Part shown: in pieces, positions 22,228-32,960 of the stretch
Layout: every line of letters starts with the position of its first letter
How positions within the stretch are numbered: position 1 is the first letter of the stretch
Source: Entomortierella parvispora
Lineage: Eukaryota; Mortierellomycota; Mortierellomycetes; Mortierellales; Mortierellaceae
Direction of reading: 5' to 3'
Assembly: GCA_963573315.1 (NCBI GenBank)
Contig: OY752141.1
Span: forward strand, 4,333,388 to 4,397,387
DNA length: 64,000 nt
Translations under genes and position numbers: made by a program
Notes under the pieces: generated by a model
The model's database searches: none
The model's input: the letters and a program-made list of their open reading frames with translations, nothing else
What the model was told of the DNA's origin: nothing

Positions 22228-22302
22228 GTGATGAGGATGTCATGTGATGATGAATGTAGTCGGTGTGATCGTATGAGCTGCGTCTGTGACATAAGGCTCC
22301 TC

Positions 22303-22314
22303 TTAAACGTCGAG
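22303..22314. repeat. Right target-site duplication of MULE
   Basis: TTAAACGTCGAG, the partner of 12246-12257. Confidence 0.8.
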
Positions 22315-22423
22315 CATGCACGTGATAAGTGATCATATTGCGAGCAACGAAACGAAGGGAGACCACGCCGACCGTTCTTACAATCTTTTCTTTTCCGGCC
22401 CATTCAGTCATTCATTCACTGCA

Positions 22424-24988
22424 ATGAGCTCCTCCGGTGGCTCCTCTTCATCTCCAGGGCACAACGTGGGATCTTCTCCCTCCCAACTTGCCGCGCCAGT
22501 CGCGTTGACATTGCCTTCTGCCTCTTCGTCGACGGCATCATCCACGTTTCCCTCTCCCATCCAATCCGCCACATCACCGCGTCTCATGCCGTCGAAATCA
22601 AGACCGACCACAGCTCTCGTCTTTGGACAACAGTCTCAGCAGCATGCACCCGAATCGCTTCCTGGTGATGAGTTCATGCTACCCTCTTCTCGTGAGCAGA
22701 TAACCAAGTCCCTTCCTGCCCACCCCATGCGACATGCCCCTCGTCCGCGAACAGGTGTCAATGCATTTGGCTTGGGGCTGGACCAGGATACGACGTCCGA
22801 GACAAACGAGGATGTTGATGATCACTTGACAGATACCGAGAGTGATCGTCGAGAGGGAACACCCGTGTTGGCTGGACGGCCAGTAGTCGTGGACGAGAAT
22901 GCAGTGCATGGCTCCACAGCGCTCGAGTCACTGAAGGAAATTGAGGAACATGACCACGAAGGACGATTACACAGAGGGATGGAATCTCGGCATCATGCAG
23001 GCGAGCAGGATCAAAGCAGCGAAGCCGATAGCACAGGAAGCTCAGATCCCCGCTCTGAAGCTACATTAGACCCGGCACTCTTCAGAGGTGAGGAACGGGT
23101 TGCAGTCGATGGTTGGATGTGAGACACTGTGGATCGAAGATATTGACCTGATCTCACCATGGCGTCACGCTATAGACAAGCTAAAGATACTGGAACCGAA
23201 GGCAGCAACGAGTCCGCCATCATCGCGTCTTCGCAGGACAGCCTCCAACAAGTCGTATGACTCGGATGATATCTCAAACAACCATGGTGGGTATCAGAAG
23301 CACTATGGTGACGAAGATCATACCACAGGAGCGTGGACGGCCCACCGCAAACATTTCTTCATCCTCAGCAGTGCAGGAAAGCCTATATACGCGCGTTATG
23401 GAGACGAATCGAGGATATCGAGTTATATGGGCGTTATTCAAGCGTTGATTAGCTTCTTTGCGGACAACGAGGACTCTCTAAGGTGTATCAATGCCGGCCA
23501 GCACAAATTTGTGTTTTTGATAAAGTCTCCGCTTTACCTCGTAGCCGTATCCCGCACTGGAGAATCAGAGTCACAGGTACTGCACCAGACGCCAAGTTTG
23601 GCAAGGATGAGGACATCTTCGATGCAAGACATATGTTATTTACATGTTTTATGTTTCCACAGCTTCGGGACCAACTGGGCTACTTGTATTCACAAATCAT
23701 CAGTGTTCTTACCCATGCGCAAATGACACGGATATTCGAGCAGCGGAATAACTTCGATCTTAGAGGGCTAATTGGTGGCACAGAGATTTTTCTGGACAGT
23801 CTTGGCAAACTCATGAACTCATATCCTGGGTTCATGCTTGGAGCTATCCAGTGTTTGACAATGCCAAAGGAATTGCGCGACAAAGTGGGTGGCGTTCTTG
23901 GACGCGCAAAGTGCAAGGTAAACTCGCCAACAATACTGCATCTTCTTAACTACTCATGAATATCTATGGAATCATGGGTTCATTGAAGCCTTATCACTCA
24001 CCTCACTCGCCATTCAAACGTATTTACAATTATAGTCCCTGTTGTACGCCATCCTGTTGACGCCGACACAGTTGATCACCCTTTTGAGGCCGAGAACTCA
24101 TTCGCTTCATCCTTCAGACCTGCATCTCATTTTCAATCTGCTGTCAGGATCTACGACGTTTGAAAGTTCGGAATCTTGGACGCCCATCTGCCTGCCAAAG
24201 TTTAACAACAAGAGCTTTCTGCATGCTTATATTTGCTATATTGCTAAGAATGTGTGCATGCTGCTCATCTCGCCTGACAAGGACAGTTTCTTTGAGATGT
24301 CTCAAGTTAAGCAAAACGTGGTGGAAGGCTTGGAAGCTGGAGGGATGCTTAATTCACTTGAAGAATACGCAGCTGCCGGCACCCGAGGAGGATTTAATGC
24401 CAGTAAGTAGAGAGAGGAAAGAGGATTCGACCCAGGTTTGGTCGGCGACTGTTCCATTGAATCGTCCTTCTTACAAATACTCAACGTGTTCGTTTTCCAT
24501 TAGGCGACACTGGCATCCCAGGCTTGAGACATTTCCTCTACAAGTCCAGGACTCATGTGCAATTCACGATGCCCGAGCTCACGGACCCATATACCAGTCT
24601 CTCTGCCAAGAAACGGCTTTTGCGACAGTACAAGCATATGAATGAGAGGATGCACAGGAAATCTCGACCACTGAAACTTCTCTTTCATTCGAGCGAGCAC
24701 GAAACAATGCTTGGCTGGGTAAGAGCAACACTCACGCGCATATCGTACACATCAACAATGTCGTCCATAAGTCCAATTGCTCTTCTGACACCTTTCTTTT
24801 GTTTGATTCGCCGTTACAATCTCCCCCTCCCCCAGGTCACCTCCGCATTTGAGCTCTATGTTGCGTTTGGACCGCTAGTGTCCAAAAGCGCAGTGGTGCT
24901 AATGTCGAACAAACTTTTGAAGTGGATTCGTAAGCAGGAAGATAGTCTTCTCATTCTTAACTCACCCAGTTTTGAAAAGTTCAAGTAA
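22424..24988 (+). CDS. MON1: Vacuolar fusion protein Mon1
   Basis: Mon1 with Ccz1 is the guanine-nucleotide exchange factor for Rab7/Ypt7, driving the early-to-late endosome and vacuole switch. Six exons: 22424-23087, 23176-23576, 23663-23917, 24036-24402, 24504-24718 and 24836-24988, all GT-AG and in phase, giving 684 aa. The first ~220 residues are a Ser/Pro/acidic disordered region, as in other Mon1 proteins. The longin-type blocks then follow: HRKHFFILSSAGKPIYARYG, a block ending in GLIGGTEIFLDSL, the middle domain, and a C-terminal roadblock/longin-like domain containing LLFHSSEHETMLGW and ELYVAFGPLVSKSAV. The start chosen is the ATG giving MSSSGGSSSS. The frame is open 36 codons upstream but enters the region abutting the MULE. 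The MULE lies about 110 bp upstream and may affect the promoter. Confidence 0.92.
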
Positions 24989-25097
24989 AAAGGGTGTTCG
25001 CTGAGGAAAAGAATGTCGTTCAGGTTATTGTATTTGACTACGCCTACTCGACTATTTACAACATGCTGCCGCTTCTCGTGTGCCTTGTGGGCGATGT

Positions 25098-25442
25098 TTA
25101 TTTCTTGAGGTCGAAGACTCCAGACTCAGTGGTCTCGGTGGTGCCTTGGTCTTTGTAAGTGGCCAAAACGTAGTAGGACGTCTTGTTGGAGATGACAATG
25201 TATTTTCTGAGCACCTTGAACCTGATTCCGTGATCAACAAGATCACGAACATTTGCAGAGCCGACAGGTTCACCAGCAATGGGATGCGCAAGGTTCTTGC
25301 GGAGAGTAAGCTGAACTTTGGGGTTCTTCTTGTAAAGCTCGCTTGATTTGCCGCCAGCGACTTTGGCCTTGATCAGAACCTCATCGTTGACGTGGTAAAC
25401 AGCGTTCTGCGTGGGATTCGTGAGTGTGAGGGCAGCCGACAT
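25098..25442 (-). CDS. Small beta-rich protein, Kre9/Knh1-like fold
   Basis: A single-exon ORF of 114 aa on the minus strand. The opening LTLTNPTQNAVYHVNDEV resembles the N-terminal repeat unit of Kre9/Knh1-like (Ser-Thr-rich GPI-anchored) wall proteins. There is no signal peptide, so it is either cytosolic or unusually secreted. The sequence alternates hydrophobic and polar residues, as in a beta sandwich. It is convergent with MON1 (110 bp between stops). Its upstream side faces a 318-bp foldback element. Family assignment is tentative. Confidence 0.6.
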   Translation of the reverse strand: MSAALTLTNPTQNAVYHVNDEVLIKAKVAGGKSSELYKKNPKVQLTLRKNLAHPIAGEPVGSANVRDLVDHGIRFKVLRKYIVISNKTSYYVLATYKDQGTTETTESGVFDLKK

Positions 25443-25722
25443 GGTTATTCTTCGTTCTTGAAAAGGGGAAGAGTTGTTGTGAGAGGAGCATGGCTCGAGC
25501 GATGCTGGTGGCTACAGCCACTTAAATACGCATGAAAAAGTTACCGGGCAGTGTACATCTTTTTTTAGAAGGAAACAAGCACAGTAAGATGGACAGAGGT
25601 CGTGAATGGTTGGCCAGCCAGCAGACGCCGCGTTTTGGGTGCTTGTATGTTTCCTTTTGTGCCCAAATGGCGCACGCTTGATCCAAAATTAGTGCGACCA
25701 CGGTGGCCGACGCGTCTGGGCC

Positions 25723-26040
25723 ATTAGTCTCGACCCAGCCCTCTCTCCTCGCTACGTGACCGCGAAGCGGTCATGTCCTCGTAGAGGGTCTGGAAGAAAA
25801 TGTGGCCCTTTACATATGGTGGTTATAAAAGGAAGGTGCTTAAGGGTCTTTACATGGGATTTGTGCGAGAGCTTCGAGAGCCCATTATTCAGAGACGCAC
25901 AAATCCCATGTAAAGACCCTTAAGCACCTTCCTTTTATAACCACCATATGTAAAGGGCCACATTTTCTTCCAGACCCTCTACGAGGACATGACCGCTTCG
26001 CGGTCACGTAGCGAGGAGAGAGGGCTGGGTCGAGACTAAT
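25723..26040. mobile_element. Foldback/MITE-like element with 145-bp perfect arms
   Basis: Left arm 25723-25867 and right arm 25896-26040 are exact reverse complements by eye, with a 28-bp spacer. Termini begin ATTAGTCTCGACCC. GGGCC occurs immediately outside both ends (25718-25722 and 26041-26045), consistent with a 5-bp target duplication. Each arm contains a GACCGCGAAGCGGTC palindrome and a TTATAAAAGG TATA-like sequence. There is no coding capacity. Perfect arms imply a very recent origin or ongoing gene conversion. Confidence 0.85.
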
Positions 26041-26102
26041 GGGCCATTGAAGAGATATACGCCCCTTAAAATATATCGTTTCGTCACCGTATAGTGGCTG
26101 GA

Positions 26103-26139
26103 GGGCGCAGCACATACAGACCAAGCATGTGCTGCGCCC
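26103..26139. repeat. 13-bp perfect hairpin
   Basis: GGGCGCAGCACAT (26103-26115) is mirrored by ATGTGCTGCGCCC (26127-26139) with an 11-bp loop. It lies about 300 bp upstream of the NUP98 ATG. Confidence 0.8.
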
Positions 26140-26435
26140 GACTGCATTTGTCAGCTGACCGGATACAGAATCTCACAGCGCCATCAAGATCCATGTTCAT
26201 AAAATGCGCTGATCGCCTCCATCTCTGTCTGCTCTCTGTCCTGCCCTCTCTCCCCCCATCCATCTCTTTTCCCGATCCCCGGAGTTTGCACGTCCTTTCT
26301 CTATTGCCTACATCACAATACAGGAGAAGAAACCTTCACAAGCACATACACACACGCACACAGGAAAAAACATAGACGCGTTTCACCCAATTTCACTCAC
26401 AATTAATCGATCCATTGTCGCGTAACTATCATACC

Positions 26436-29400
26436 ATGTTCAACACTGGATTCAACTCTGGCGGTGGCGGCTTTGGCGCCCAGCAGCAACAGAACACTGG
26501 ATTCGGAGGTGGACAAAGCGCATTTGGATCAACGAGTAAGTCAAAGTGGACATTTTTTTGTAATCGTGCTTTGTTTTGCACCAGGCTCACCTCTTCTCCT
26601 CTTTGAACATGTTTTCGTAGGCACTTTTGGAGCTCCCGCTGGAGGATTTGGCGCTGCAGCCAATACTGGTTTCGGTGGTGCTGCTCAAAATACTGGATTC
26701 GGAGCCGCACCTGCCACCGGTGCATTTGGCGCCGCTCCCGCCTCCACCGGCTTTGGAGGAGGCAAGTTCTCGAAATGCGCATGAAAGCCATATCTTCCCA
26801 GCTCGAACGTAGATTCTAACGCTTTGCCTCTTGTTTATAGGTGGCTTCGGAGGCTCCTCTACTGGATTTGGCGTGCAAGCTCAGGCACAGCCCCAGACTG
26901 GATTTGGCGGTTCAGCATTTGGAGGTGCGTGGAAATGATTGAATAGATACTCATCATCTTTTTTCGAACCTTGCGAACACCAAACTCATCGGCCCCTCCC
27001 CCTTTTTCTTCTTCTCAATGTAGCCACAAACACACCTGCGAGCGCAGGAGGATTCGGAGGATTTGGATGTAAGCAGACAGCTGTTCTGCTGTTGCACCGT
27101 AGAAGTCGATACAGTCATTAACGATTATTTTGTGCGCCATTGCAATGTTTATCTAGCCTCTTCGACAACGTCTGGATTCGGTTCAGGATCTGCATTTGGT
27201 GCAAAGCCTGCAACGACAGGATTTGGAGCACAACCTTCTGGATTCGGAGCGGCAGCCAACACTGGCTTCGGTGGTAATGAACCAAGCGGGCTTCCACTCG
27301 GGATAGGCGCGGTACCAAGGCCATTCAAGACGATAACTAATGCATACATCACCATTTCTCGCCATAGCCAACACAAGTGCATTTGGAGGTGGTGGAATGT
27401 TGGGAGGCGGTGCTGCCATGGGCGGAGCTGCCGGAGGCACAGGAACAGTGAATCCAGCCTTTGCACCTTATATTGAATCAGAAGGCTCCACAGGTCAAAA
27501 GAGCCACTATCAGAGTATCACAGCTATGCCTGCATACAGGGGATACTCTTTCGAGGTAAGACTAGTACTTTTAAGATGTTTTAACTTGTTTTATTTCGGG
27601 TCTTTTGTCTTGACACCACTAACACGCTGTCTCTAAATGTACTCAGGAACTTCGCTTGCAAGACTACCAGCAGGGTCGCAAATTCCCAGGACAGGGAGGA
27701 GGCTTTGGTGCGGCAGGTGGGTTTGGCCAGCAGCAGCAGCAACCAGCAGCCACAGGATTTGGCGCGCAGCCCACTACTGGCTTTGGAGCACCATCGTCCA
27801 CCCTTGGAGGGTTTGGCGGCGGATCAACTGGCTTCGGTGGAGCAACCACGACTGGGTTTGGATCTACCGGCTTCGGTCAGACTGCCAATGCTACAAGTAA
27901 GTATCTACACAGATGCCTGGCCAATACTTGCTGAGAAACAGTATTCTGACATATCTCCTTTTAATAGCTGGGTTTGGAGCACAACCTACTGCTGCCACTT
28001 CAGGATTTGGCGGAGCTACGTCCGCATTTGGAGCGCCTGCAGCCACTGGGTTTGGCTCTACTGCCACCACAGGTTTTGGTGCTGGTGGAGGCTTCGGTGC
28101 AGCGGCTGCAAAGCCCGCGACAGGTTTCGGAGGGTTCGGTGCACCGGCAACCAGCCAACCTGCCTCTGGATTTGGAACTGGCACTGGCACATTCGGGACT
28201 GCTGCCCCCTCTACAGGGTTGTTTGGAGCGGCGGGAACTGGAGCAACATCTGCATTCGGTGCGCCAGCAACTAGCACTACCTCTGGGTTCGGAGGATTTG
28301 GAGCGCCACAAACATCGACTGCACCAGCGTCGACTGGCCTTGGATTTGGTGGATTGGGGGCGGGGGGTGCATTTGGCGCTGCTAAGCCAGCGGCCACATC
28401 GCTCTTCGGAAACCCTGCAACATCTACAGCAGCTCCTGCTTTTGGAGGATTCGGTACTACACCCGCATCTGGAACCGGAGGTCTCTTTGGCGGAGCCTCT
28501 GCAGGCTCGTCTCTCTTCCCCGCAACCTCTACTGCGCCAACAGGAGGACTTTTTGGAGGAGGAGCCACAGCTGCGCCCGCATTTGGTACGTCCACAGCGT
28601 CCACCGGCCTCTTTGGATCTAAGCCAGCGACCACAGGTGGACTCTTCGGACAGACAGGCTCTACTGGCTTTGGCACTGCTCCCTCCTTTGGAACAGGCAC
28701 TGCCCCGTCATCTTCTCTATTCGGTGGAGCTGGAACTACCGGCGCTTTTGGAGCAAGCACTGCTGGAACTGGAATGTTCGGAGGCGCTGCCAACACCATT
28801 GCAACACAGCCTGCAATGGTTGCCTCTGTGAATAGCAATATTTATGGCGATAACCCGCTCTTCCAGAGAGACACAACCACGCCTGCATCGAAGTCGCAGC
28901 CTGCAGTTTTGTCTCGTTCCGAGCCAGCCCAGAAACTCCCAGCCCATATTCCTCCCGTCCGCTTTAGTCCTCGACACACCCAGATCCGTCTCCGCCCTAC
29001 ATCGACCGCGACTTTCTCCTCCAGCGTATCCTCTGCAGGTGACCTCTCTGTGGGTAGGAAGAGTCTTTTGCTCCTGGATGGTATCAATGACGAGTCGGCC
29101 TTCTCCTCAGACGACTACGCCCCTAGAAGAAGCGTCAAGAAACTGGAGTTAAAGCCAAGAGGTCAAGAGTCCGCGCACGTCCAGGATGGTCTTAACGGTC
29201 ATGGTGTTACCTTCAACTCGACCTTGGAATCGGCCGCTGCAGATTCTGTTTTCCGTGTTCGCACAGGCACAGACCGTCATTCAGGAGCCTCAAACAGAGA
29301 AACTGCAGACTTTTCAACTACCAGCTTTACTCCAGCAGTTGCTCGCCCTGACATCTCTCTGCGCCCTGCAGTGACACAATCTGACAAGGCTTTGGGTGAA

Positions 29401-32400
29401 TACTGGATGGAGCCTTCTCTTGAAGAGCTACGCAAGATGACACGCTCGGAACTTCAAAGCGTCAAGAACTTCAAGGTTGGCCTTCCCGAGTATGGAAGTG
29501 TCGACTTCTTGGATCCGGTTGACTTGACAACGGTGCCTTCACTTTCTTCGATTTGTGGTCACATTGTAGTCTTTTCCCACAAGGTTTGCAAGGTTTATCC
29601 TGATGAGCACAACAAGCCTCCTCGTGGCCAAGGTCTAAACGTTCCTGCCATTATCTCGCTGGAACGCTGCTGGCCTCTTGACAAGCGCACCCGGGAACCT
29701 ATCAAGTTCGATAAGGCCAGCCCACTTTACACTCAGCATTTGAAGCGTCTCAAACGTCAAGAGGAGACGACGTTTATGGACTTTGTTACCGATAATGGTA
29801 CTTGGACCTTCCGTGTCGAACATTTTTCGGAGTATGGATTGTCGGACGACGACGATGAGGATGTCATGGCCGCAAACTCCAATGTGGCAGCACGTCGCAC
29901 TGTCGCCGGCACATCGGCGACCAATGTGACGACATTTGAACATGTGCCCGCGATGGACCATACCTCGTCGGAAGATAACATGGACACGGATATGGGTAGA
30001 ACCAACACTTTGGATTCACTCCGTAGCTCTACTGCCCTTTCCAGACATCGTGACCCGCAGCGATTGAACACGATGCACATGTCAATGTTTTCGAATGTCG
30101 AACCTGAGCAAAGACGTCGATCCAAACGATCCAGTATCTGGTCCACCTTGTCAGACAACAGTGAGCAGTCCAATGCCATAGCGGAGCATGCTGACGGCTT
30201 TGAAGCCGAGGTAAGCGTTGGTGTGATCTAGGCTTATGGACCCTGGAATTTACACTGACTAAACGTTCAGCCTTTCGAGGGATTGGGGAGTCGACACAGT
30301 CGTCCTCAAACAGCTGGTCTTATCAATGCCTCCCCAAATTTCCACCTCCTTCTTCTCCTTTCAATTACAATATTATTATTTGATTCTGCGAATAAAAGGC
30401 CAACTTCAACTGACATTTTTTCTCTTCACTTTTTTATATATTTTTATCGTTCATCCGTCGATCAGGTCCGGCCCTCATTCCAGGAAGACTTCAGCAGCGA
30501 GGGATCACTTTTAATGAAACCTCCTCGAAAATTCACGCGATCACTGTACGACCAGTCATTACTCACGAGAAAAGGAAATCTCTTGGCGGATGCCGGTCTA
30601 ATGATGGGTCGGTCTTGCAGAGTTGGATGGGGACCGAACGGCATGTTGGCAGTCTGTGGCACCCTTTGCAGTTTTGGAAGTGTAAAGGAGAGGTAATGAG
30701 TTGAGTGGATCTGACTTTGCCATGCAGAATGCTTACATAGCTTATTGACTGACGTGGCTTTTTTCCATAATCAATCAGGTCCACTGGAGCGACTCGGGAA
30801 TCTAGTCTACTACGCGAATCACCTTCGATTGTCAAGCTCGCAAGGCTGCCTGTTGTTTCTGGCGCCAAAGAAGTCGAAATTCAAAGACATACTGTTTCTC
30901 TACAGGCGCAGCTTCAGAACACGACCATCACTCTGGATCAGAATGGTCAACCAAAAGCAGACATCAGGGATGGCACATCTTTCGCAGCAATGATGGCGTC
31001 GCTCAAGAATCTTGACCACAATCTTTCCGTTGAAGAAGTCAACGCATGGACTCTTGGACAATCCTTGTTCGATATTCAACCAACTCCCTCGGACATTGCC
31101 TCCTTGCCAGAGTCCGCAAAGGAGTCATATGTGACTATCGGCAGGAGAGTTCGCTGCTGCAATTGGCTCTCTCGTGTCACCAAGCCGCAGCTGGATGCCG
31201 ACCTCGCACGGGTGAATGAGTCTGGAAAAGTGGAGGATGCCATTTTCCCACTCTTGGTGAGCAACAAGCGCCAAAAAGCCACAGTGGTGTCGGTACAGTC
31301 CGGAAACCCTCGTCTGGCCACCTTACTGTCACAATCGTGCCGTGGATCCCGGCCACTCACCGGAGTGCTGGAACAGCTGCGTTTGTCTATGACAGGCGGT
31401 GCTGATGACATGCCCACCTATTATCGTAGAATCTATGCTCTCTTGAGTGGAGCATTGACTATGAATGTTGCACCCTGCGGACAACAGCAGGCGATGGTTT
31501 CGGATGGACTGGACTGGAGAAGAACATTTGGACTCTACCTTTGGTTCAATGATACACCGGGCACCAACCTCCAAGAAGCCGTCGATGCCTACGTATTGGC
31601 CATGACTAAGAGCAAGACCATTGCACGTCCTGTGCCTTGGTATCAAAACACGAACGATGCTTCTGGGTCAGAGCCAGCTCATTTTGACTTCCAGTTCCAG
31701 CTTATCTCGCTGTTAACGCAACCAAAGATGAGTCTCGAAGAAGCCCTCAACCCACTTGGAATGACTCCATCCCCATTCGATTCACGCCAAGGCTGGCTCT
31801 TCTACATGCTGCTGTCAAGATCACTGCGCTTGAGCGGGTTCCGCGCCGAGACGTCCTACACCAAGATTTGCGAGGATTTCATCTTCCAGCTGGAGTGCTT
31901 GGGCCTATGGGAGTGGGCCGTGTTTGTGGCTCTCCATCTTGAATTGGCCGAGAGTAGGGAGCGAACAGTTCGACAGCTTCTGGAAAGACACGTCGATCTT
32001 CCTACTCGGGACACTCGCGTGGATGGTCAACTCTCCAACGAGGACCTCAGCCGTTGGACGGGCGAGAGCGAGAAGAGCTCCTTTATTGTCAAGACTCTCT
32101 GTGTTCCTGAGGAATGGTTGTGGGTTGCACGTGCAAACAGAGCCAAGTACAACGGCGACTTGTCTCTTGAGGTGTTTAGTTTGATCAAGGGAGGCGAGCA
32201 CCAACAAGGACATGCCCTCATCTTGTCGTGCCTTGCTCCAACGTTTATCCTTCAAGATGACTTGGTCACTCTAGGCTCACTCTTGGCTATGATGGATCAG
32301 AGCAAGGTCACTCTATGGTCGACTGGCGGCGCCATCTATCAGAAATATTTGGATTGCTGTTCAGACTCTGAAGGCAAGCTGGGTCGTATTCGGTTGGGAA

Positions 32401-32828
32401 GCAAGGTTACATACTCGCACGATCTTGTTCCTCGGCAAGATCTCAAGGATTTGGAAGAGGAAGCAACATCACTGTTGGCTGAACTTCCTTCTCTCTTGAA
32501 CTACAAGACAGACCCTTCGAGCACACTGCTGGATATAGCTGTGGCCGAGATGGCCTCCCGATGCACTCGACTGTTGCGGGATCTGAAAGACATGGTGAGT
32601 GGATCGACCCTACGGTCAAATTGAAGAGTTGCGAAGCTGTTCACATCCTATCCAGTTTACTGACGCAAATGTCAATTGAACTCTTGTTTGTAATTTTAGT
32701 CGCTTGAGGAGAGCTCGAGCTGGACGGATTTGCCTTTGACGGAAGACCAGAGAATGAGCACAGTCCAGAAGATTAGCAGCAACTACTTTGATGAGCTTTT
32801 GTCGTTTGCTGAAACTTCTGCCTTCTGA
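26436..32828 (+). CDS. NUP145: Nup98-Nup96 nucleoporin precursor (NUP145-type)
   Basis: This encodes the FG nucleoporin Nup98 and the scaffold nucleoporin Nup96 as one autocleaved precursor. Eleven exons: 26436-26535, 26621-26761, 26841-26924, 27024-27068, 27157-27273, 27368-27555, 27647-27896, 27968-30210, 30271-30692, 30779-32594 and 32700-32828, about 1,844 aa. Intron 2 is GC-AG (GCAAGT). FG, GFG and GLFG repeats fill about 1-560, interrupted by a GLEBS motif (SFEELRLQDYQQGRKFP, near 224-240) that binds Gle2/Rae1. The autoproteolytic domain ends in HFS at about 927-929, with cleavage expected before the serine. Nup96 follows (VGWGPNG; helical domain to the end), where it joins the Nup84/Nup107 Y-complex. 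A hydrophobic low-complexity block encoded at about 30325-30470 is odd and may be an unrecognised intron of length 3n. Confidence 0.92.
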
Positions 32829-32960
32829 TCGCACTATGCTCCCACAAAGCCCTAACCCTACAAATAGGAGCAGCAGCAACATCCATTACAAAAACAACAA
32901 CGGCAACAGCAAAGCACCAAAGCAACACTAAAGATTAGTTTCAAACACAGAAGAGTGGGC

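Larger units (their letters stand above)
12258..22302 (-). mobile_element. Mutator-like (MULE) DNA transposon, host of nested Ty3
   Basis: The left terminus (12258-12295) and the reverse complement of the right terminus (22265-22302) share TATGTCACAG, then CG, then AGCTCAT and CGAT with few mismatches, forming imperfect terminal inverted repeats. Identical 12-bp direct repeats flank both. Inside lie the SWIM/MULE transposase gene (19387-22227, minus) and a complete Ty3 element (12327-18554). Without the Ty3 insert the MULE is about 3.8 kb. It sits between the SAH1 3' end and the MON1 start, about 110 bp upstream of the MON1 ATG. The outermost few bases of the two termini do not match well. 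Confidence 0.8.
25443..26435. other. Divergent intergenic region with foldback element
   Basis: This lies between the minus-strand small gene and NUP98/145. It contains the foldback element and a second short hairpin (listed separately), then a CA-rich leader before the NUP98 ATG. No gene is seen. Confidence 0.5.

Noticed and set aside
25723..26040. Foldback as a tRNA, 5S rRNA or snoRNA pair
   Set aside because: No A/B boxes, C/D boxes or rRNA similarity; perfect long arms and flanking GGGCC fit a foldback element better.
27891..28838. 315-aa minus-strand Pro/Ala/Val-rich ORF
   Set aside because: Antisense shadow of the NUP98 FG-repeat exon.
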